Below, one piece after another: positions 6,677 through 9,534 of a DNA stretch of 9,534 nucleotides (position 1 is its first letter; each line of letters begins with the position of its first letter). This DNA comes from Devosia equisanguinis (GTDB lineage: Bacteria; Pseudomonadota; Alphaproteobacteria; Rhizobiales; Devosiaceae), in the NCBI GenBank assembly GCA_945888565.1, contig CAMDAL010000143.1, positions 1 through 9,534 on the forward strand. The letters run 5' to 3'. The notes beneath the pieces are model-generated. The model was given only the letters and a program-made list of their open reading frames with translations. It was not told the origin of the DNA and did not search any database. Both the position numbers and the translations under genes were made by a program.

Positions 6677-6696
6677 CTCTGGTCCTCAGTGCAAAA

Positions 6697-7443
6697 TCAG
6701 TAGGTCGCCCGGCCGCCCGAAAGGTCGAACACCGAAGCGGTGGTAAAGCTGTTCTCTTTGCTCACCAGCCAGCTCACCATGTTCGCGGCTTCCTCGACTT
6801 CGAGGAAGCGGCCGCGCGGAATGCGGCTGAGCATGTAGTCGATGAACTCCGGCTTCAGCTCGTCGAGGATGCGCGTCTTCGCCGTCGCCGGGGTGATGAC
6901 GTTGATGGCGATGTCGTACTTCGCGCATTCCTTGCCGACGGCCTTGCTCATGCCGATCACGCCGGCCTTCGCCGCGGCATAGGCCGAGGCGTTCGGGTTG
7001 CCTTCCTTGCCGGCGATCGACGCGATATTGACGATGCGCCCGTAATTGCGTGCCTTCATGCCCGGCAGCACGGCCCGATTGACGTAGAACGCGCCGTTGA
7101 GGTCGATCTCGATCACCCGCCGCCATTCGTCGAGCTCGTACTCATCGAGCGGCGCATTCTTGCCGGCAATACCGGCCGAGTGGACGAGGATGTCGAGCTT
7201 GCCGAGCTTGCTCTCGACCTCGGCCACCGCTGCGGCGATCGCGTCATAGTTGGTGATATTGACCGCGATGGTCGACGCGGCATCGCCGAGTTCGGCCTTG
7301 GCCTTGTCGAGCAGCTCGGCATTCATGTCCCACAGCGACACCTTGGCGCCCGATTTGACGAGACGCGAGGCGATGGCGAAGCCGATGCCCTGCGCCCCGC
7401 CGGTGATGACGGCCACCTGGCCGTTGAGATCGATCTGATTCAT
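6697..7443 (-). CDS. Short-chain dehydrogenase/reductase (SDR), probable sugar or keto-deoxy-acid dehydrogenase
   Basis: This is a classical 248-residue SDR with nucleotide-binding motif TGGAQGIG (14-21), an acidic D39 after the second strand favouring NAD over NADP, and the catalytic set N116, S142, Y155 and K159 (YAAAK). The usual Asn-Asn-Ala-Gly motif is HSAG at 88-91. It ends FDLSGGRATY, typical of the family. The segment IAGKEGNPNASAY resembles SDRs annotated as 2-keto-3-deoxy-L-rhamnonate/fuconate dehydrogenases and FabG-like proteins. It could oxidise the sugar itself or carbon 4 of the keto-deoxy acid. The ATG at 7443 is chosen because GGAGAG sits just upstream and the protein then begins in the normal SDR manner; a longer opening to 7506 runs into the preceding ATPase gene. 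It lies 16 bases after that gene, so the two are co-transcribed. Confidence 0.87.
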   Translation of the reverse strand: MNQIDLNGQVAVITGGAQGIGFAIASRLVKSGAKVSLWDMNAELLDKAKAELGDAASTIAVNITNYDAIAAAVAEVESKLGKLDILVHSAGIAGKNAPLDEYELDEWRRVIEIDLNGAFYVNRAVLPGMKARNYGRIVNIASIAGKEGNPNASAYAAAKAGVIGMSKAVGKECAKYDIAINVITPATAKTRILDELKPEFIDYMLSRIPRGRFLEVEEAANMVSWLVSKENSFTTASVFDLSGGRATY

Positions 7444-7459
7444 GGTCTCTCCAAACCCC

Positions 7460-8473
7460 TTATGAAACTGGAGCCGCCTGAGGCGGCCTGAAGACGGACG
7501 CGACATCCGCGTCCGGCGAAACCGGCGCGTCGCGATAGAGGAAGCATGTCGCGAGCCTCTGCGCGTCCGGCATATATTTTGGCGGCGGCGCCTGCCAGCA
7601 CTGTTCCATCACATGCGGGCAGCGCGGCGCGAATTTGCACCCGTTATTGGTCCGGGCGGCATTCGCCTCGGTCACCGGGATCTCGTCCGCCCCCCAGGCC
7701 TTGGACAGGTCCGGCAGCGGAATGGACGAGACCAGCAGCTGCGAATACGGGTGCTTCGGCCGGCCGATCACCTGCTCCACCGCGCCAGCCTCGGCGACGC
7801 TGCCGCGATACAGCACCACGATATTGTCGCAGATCTGGAACGCCGTCGTCAGGTCGTGGGTGATGTAGACGATCGAGATTCCGAGCTCGCGGTTCAGCGT
7901 CCTCAGCTCGTCGAGAATGGTGGCGCGTAGGCTGGCATCCACCATGGATACCGGCTCGTCCGCGACGATCATCTTGGGCCGCAGCAGCACCGCTCGCGCC
8001 ACCATCACGCGCTGCCGCTGCCCGCCGCTCAGCTCGTGCGGAAACCGCCCCAGCGTATCCTGCGGGCGCAACCCGACGCGCTCCAGCGCATCCTCGATCA
8101 GCGCCTGCGCCTTGGCGTCGGTGTCGGCGAGCCGGAACCGCTTCACCGGCGTGGTCAGCACGTTGTCGATCCGGTAGAAAGGGTTGAACACCTCGAACGG
8201 ATCCTGGAAGACCGGCTGCACTTCACGCCGGAACGCCCGCTTCTCGCTGGCGCTCATGGTCGCGATGTTCTTGCCGCGATACTCCACCGACCCTTCGGTG
8301 GGGTCGATGAACCCCAGCATCATCCGCGCCAGCGTCGTCTTGCCCGACCCGGATTCTCCGGCGACGGCGGTCATCGATGGCTCGCTGTCGGATAGCGTCA
8401 GCGTCACGTCGTCGAGCGCCGTGAATGATCCGTACCGCTTGGTGACGCCCTTCGCTTCGATCAGCGCGCTCAT
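7460..8473 (-). CDS. Oligopeptide/dipeptide-type ABC transporter ATP-binding protein (DppF/OppF-like)
   Basis: This 337-residue cytoplasmic ATPase has Walker A GESGSGKTT (39-47), the Q-loop in VFQDPFEVFNP, signature LSGGQRQR (148-155), Walker B ending D172-E173 (MIVADEP), D-loop D179 and switch H206 (YITHDL). Its C-terminal Opp/Dpp extension contains the cysteine pattern C-x5-C-x6-C-x17-C (starting GCKFAPRC), which in this family can hold an iron-sulfur cluster. It forms a heterodimer with the ATPase encoded just upstream and drives import of peptides, or in some members of oligosaccharides. The ATG overlaps the upstream stop (ATGA, 8470-8473), indicating coupled translation. A sugar dehydrogenase follows 16 bases later, so carbohydrate cargo is a serious possibility. 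A small 6-bp inverted repeat near its 3' end (7473-7487) is noted but weak. Confidence 0.93.
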   Translation of the reverse strand: MSALIEAKGVTKRYGSFTALDDVTLTLSDSEPSMTAVAGESGSGKTTLARMMLGFIDPTEGSVEYRGKNIATMSASEKRAFRREVQPVFQDPFEVFNPFYRIDNVLTTPVKRFRLADTDAKAQALIEDALERVGLRPQDTLGRFPHELSGGQRQRVMVARAVLLRPKMIVADEPVSMVDASLRATILDELRTLNRELGISIVYITHDLTTAFQICDNIVVLYRGSVAEAGAVEQVIGRPKHPYSQLLVSSIPLPDLSKAWGADEIPVTEANAARTNNGCKFAPRCPHVMEQCWQAPPPKYMPDAQRLATCFLYRDAPVSPDADVASVFRPPQAAPVS

Positions 8474-9498
8474 GCGTTCAGCTCCCGTCCAGCCCGCGCC
8501 GGCAGGGGCGGCAATTCACTCAGTCCTGGGTAAAGATGGCACGCGGCCGCCTGGCTTGGTGCCACCTCCTGCAGCTGCGGCGTCTCGCTGCGGCAGCGGT
8601 CGAACGCGAACGGGCAGCGCGGATTGAACGAGCATCCCGCCGGCAGGTTGACCAGCGGCGGCGGCAGGCCGGGGATACCGACCAGCGCCTGCTTCACCTC
8701 GATGCCCGGCAGGCTCTCCACCAGCAGCTTGGTGTAGGGGTGCTTCGGCGCTTCGATCATCTGCCGCACCGGCCCGATCTCGACGATCTTGCCGGCATAC
8801 ATCACGCCCACCGTATCGGCGAACTGCGCGATCAGCCCCATGTCGTGCCCGATCAGCACCACCGCGGCGCCAAGCCCGTCCTGCAGCCGCCCCAGCGTCT
8901 GCATTACCTGCCGCTGCACCACCACGTCGAGCGCCGAAGTAGGCTCGTCCGCAACGATGACCTTGGGGCTCAGCGAGGTGGCAATCGCCATCGCCGCGCG
9001 CTGCTTCATGCCGCCGCTCAGTTCGTGCGGATAGCGCCGCGCCACTTCGGGCGCCAGCCCCACCTGCTTGAGCAACTGCTGCACCCGCGCATCAAGCTCC
9101 GGCCGCTTCAGGTTGGGCACATGCGCGACGATCGCGTCGATCATCTGCTCCTCGAGCCGCATCACCGGGTTGAGCGAACTCATCGCCCCCTGCGGCATCA
9201 GCGCGATATCGCGCAGCCGCACCTCGCGCAGGTCCTTGTCGGAGAGCTTCAGCAGGTCCTGCCCGTCGAGCTCGACGCTGCCCGAAACGATCCGCCCCGG
9301 CGCCCGCGTCAGCCGCATCAGCGCCGTCGCCATCGTGGTCTTGCCCGATCCGCTCTCGCCGATCAGCCCGAGCCGCTCGCCGGGCCTCAGCGAGAACGAC
9401 ACGTCGTTCACCGCCTTGGCGGGTCCCTTGCCGGTGTCGTAGTGGACGTTGAGGTCCTTCACCACGAGGATCGGCTTCTGTGTCATGTCGACGGCCAT
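8470..9498 (-). CDS. Oligopeptide/dipeptide-type ABC transporter ATP-binding protein (DppD/OppD-like)
   Basis: This 342-residue ATPase has Walker A GESGSGKTT (47-55), the Q-loop in MPQGAMSSLNP, signature LSGGMKQR (160-167), Walker B ending D184-E185 (VIVADEPTS), D-loop D191 and switch H218 (LIGHDM). The C-terminal extension carries the same cysteine spacing as its partner, C-x5-C-x6-C-x17-C (starting GCSFNPRC). With the next gene it forms the ATPase pair of an Opp/Dpp importer at the inner membrane. The ATG at 9498 is preferred over an in-frame ATG at 9486 because GGCGAGG (9504-9510) precedes it by five bases and because it overlaps the upstream permease stop (TGATG). The QGAMSSLNP form of the Q-loop is one I associate with glycan- as well as peptide-transporting members; that link is from memory and not proof of cargo. 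Confidence 0.94.
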   Translation of the reverse strand: MAVDMTQKPILVVKDLNVHYDTGKGPAKAVNDVSFSLRPGERLGLIGESGSGKTTMATALMRLTRAPGRIVSGSVELDGQDLLKLSDKDLREVRLRDIALMPQGAMSSLNPVMRLEEQMIDAIVAHVPNLKRPELDARVQQLLKQVGLAPEVARRYPHELSGGMKQRAAMAIATSLSPKVIVADEPTSALDVVVQRQVMQTLGRLQDGLGAAVVLIGHDMGLIAQFADTVGVMYAGKIVEIGPVRQMIEAPKHPYTKLLVESLPGIEVKQALVGIPGLPPPLVNLPAGCSFNPRCPFAFDRCRSETPQLQEVAPSQAAACHLYPGLSELPPLPARAGRELNA

Positions 9499-9534
9499 CA
9501 GCGCCTCGCCAGACGGGGGTTGGCGAACCGGTCG
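9498..9534 (-). CDS. Opp/Dpp-type permease, last 11 codons (partial, DppC-like)
   Basis: Reading the minus strand from the right edge gives DRFANPRLARR and a TGA at 9500-9498, which shares its A with the ATG of the following ATPase gene. The '..NPRL..' ending close to the stop is typical of DppC/OppC permeases, whose gene normally sits directly before the dppD-like gene. Most of the protein lies outside the window, so the call depends on this short tail and the gene order. Confidence 0.65.
   Translation of the reverse strand, partial: DRFANPRLARR
9504..9510 (-). promoter_or_regulatory. Shine-Dalgarno GGCGAGG for the dppD-like start at 9498
   Basis: On the minus strand GGCGAGG lies five bases before ATG 9498, inside the end of the permease gene. 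The alternative ATG at 9486 has no comparable site upstream. This selects the longer protein. Confidence 0.6.

Noticed and set aside
5801..6703. 300-codon open frame on the plus strand opposite the aldo/keto reductase
   Set aside because: It is Arg/His-rich without motifs, while the minus strand has the full D-Y-K-H tetrad of an aldo/keto reductase.
7473..7487. GCCGCC-TGA-GGCGGC inverted repeat near the end of the DppF-like gene as a terminator
   Set aside because: The stem is only 6 bp, inside coding sequence, with no T-run. Close gene spacing suggests transcription continues into the SDR gene.
1..9534. Mobile elements, CRISPR arrays, tRNA or rRNA genes
   Set aside because: I saw no transposase or integrase, no arrayed repeats and no tRNA/rRNA-like segments. 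Nearly all bases are covered by the listed genes.

Overview
The window is G+C-rich bacterial DNA, densely packed with genes, and looks like a sugar-catabolism island of an alphaproteobacterium, probably Hyphomicrobiales (Rhizobium/Devosia-like). That assignment rests on codon style, the many ABC sugar transporters and the gene families present. No marker gene here fixes the genus.

Layout. Positions 1-5581 hold a plus-strand operon: the 3' end of a probable periplasmic sugar-binding protein, a 72-base gap with a strong stem-loop, two RbsC-type permeases, an enolase-superfamily (mandelate racemase subgroup) acid-sugar dehydratase, an IclR-family regulator, an L-rhamnose mutarotase homologue and a dihydrodipicolinate-synthase/N-acetylneuraminate-lyase superfamily enzyme. 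A perfect 12-bp hairpin at 5589-5621 lies between the convergent operons. Positions 5648-9534 hold a minus-strand operon, read from high to low coordinates: the last codons of an Opp/Dpp-type permease, two Opp/Dpp-type ATPases, a short-chain dehydrogenase and an aldo/keto reductase of the L-fucose/D-threo-aldose dehydrogenase type.

Working model (inference). Together the genes suggest a non-phosphorylative pathway: uptake, anomer interconversion (mutarotase), oxidation of the aldose to a lactone (aldo/keto reductase or SDR), hydrolysis, dehydration of the aldonate to a 2-keto-3-deoxy acid (enolase-superfamily enzyme), then cleavage or a second dehydration by the DHDPS-superfamily enzyme. An L-rhamnose/L-fucose-like 6-deoxysugar, or a stereochemically related pentose, is the likely substrate class. 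The sequence does not identify the sugar. No lactonase, RbsA-type ATPase or Opp-type binding protein is visible; these would have to lie outside the window or elsewhere.

The most unusual points are the DHDPS-superfamily protein, which lacks the Tyr and Thr-Thr active-site signatures and carries Gln-Asp and Lys-x-Glu instead; the Lys-x-His motif in the dehydratase; and sugar dehydrogenases placed in an operon with a 'peptide-type' transporter. All families are known. I do not see a wholly new type of system.
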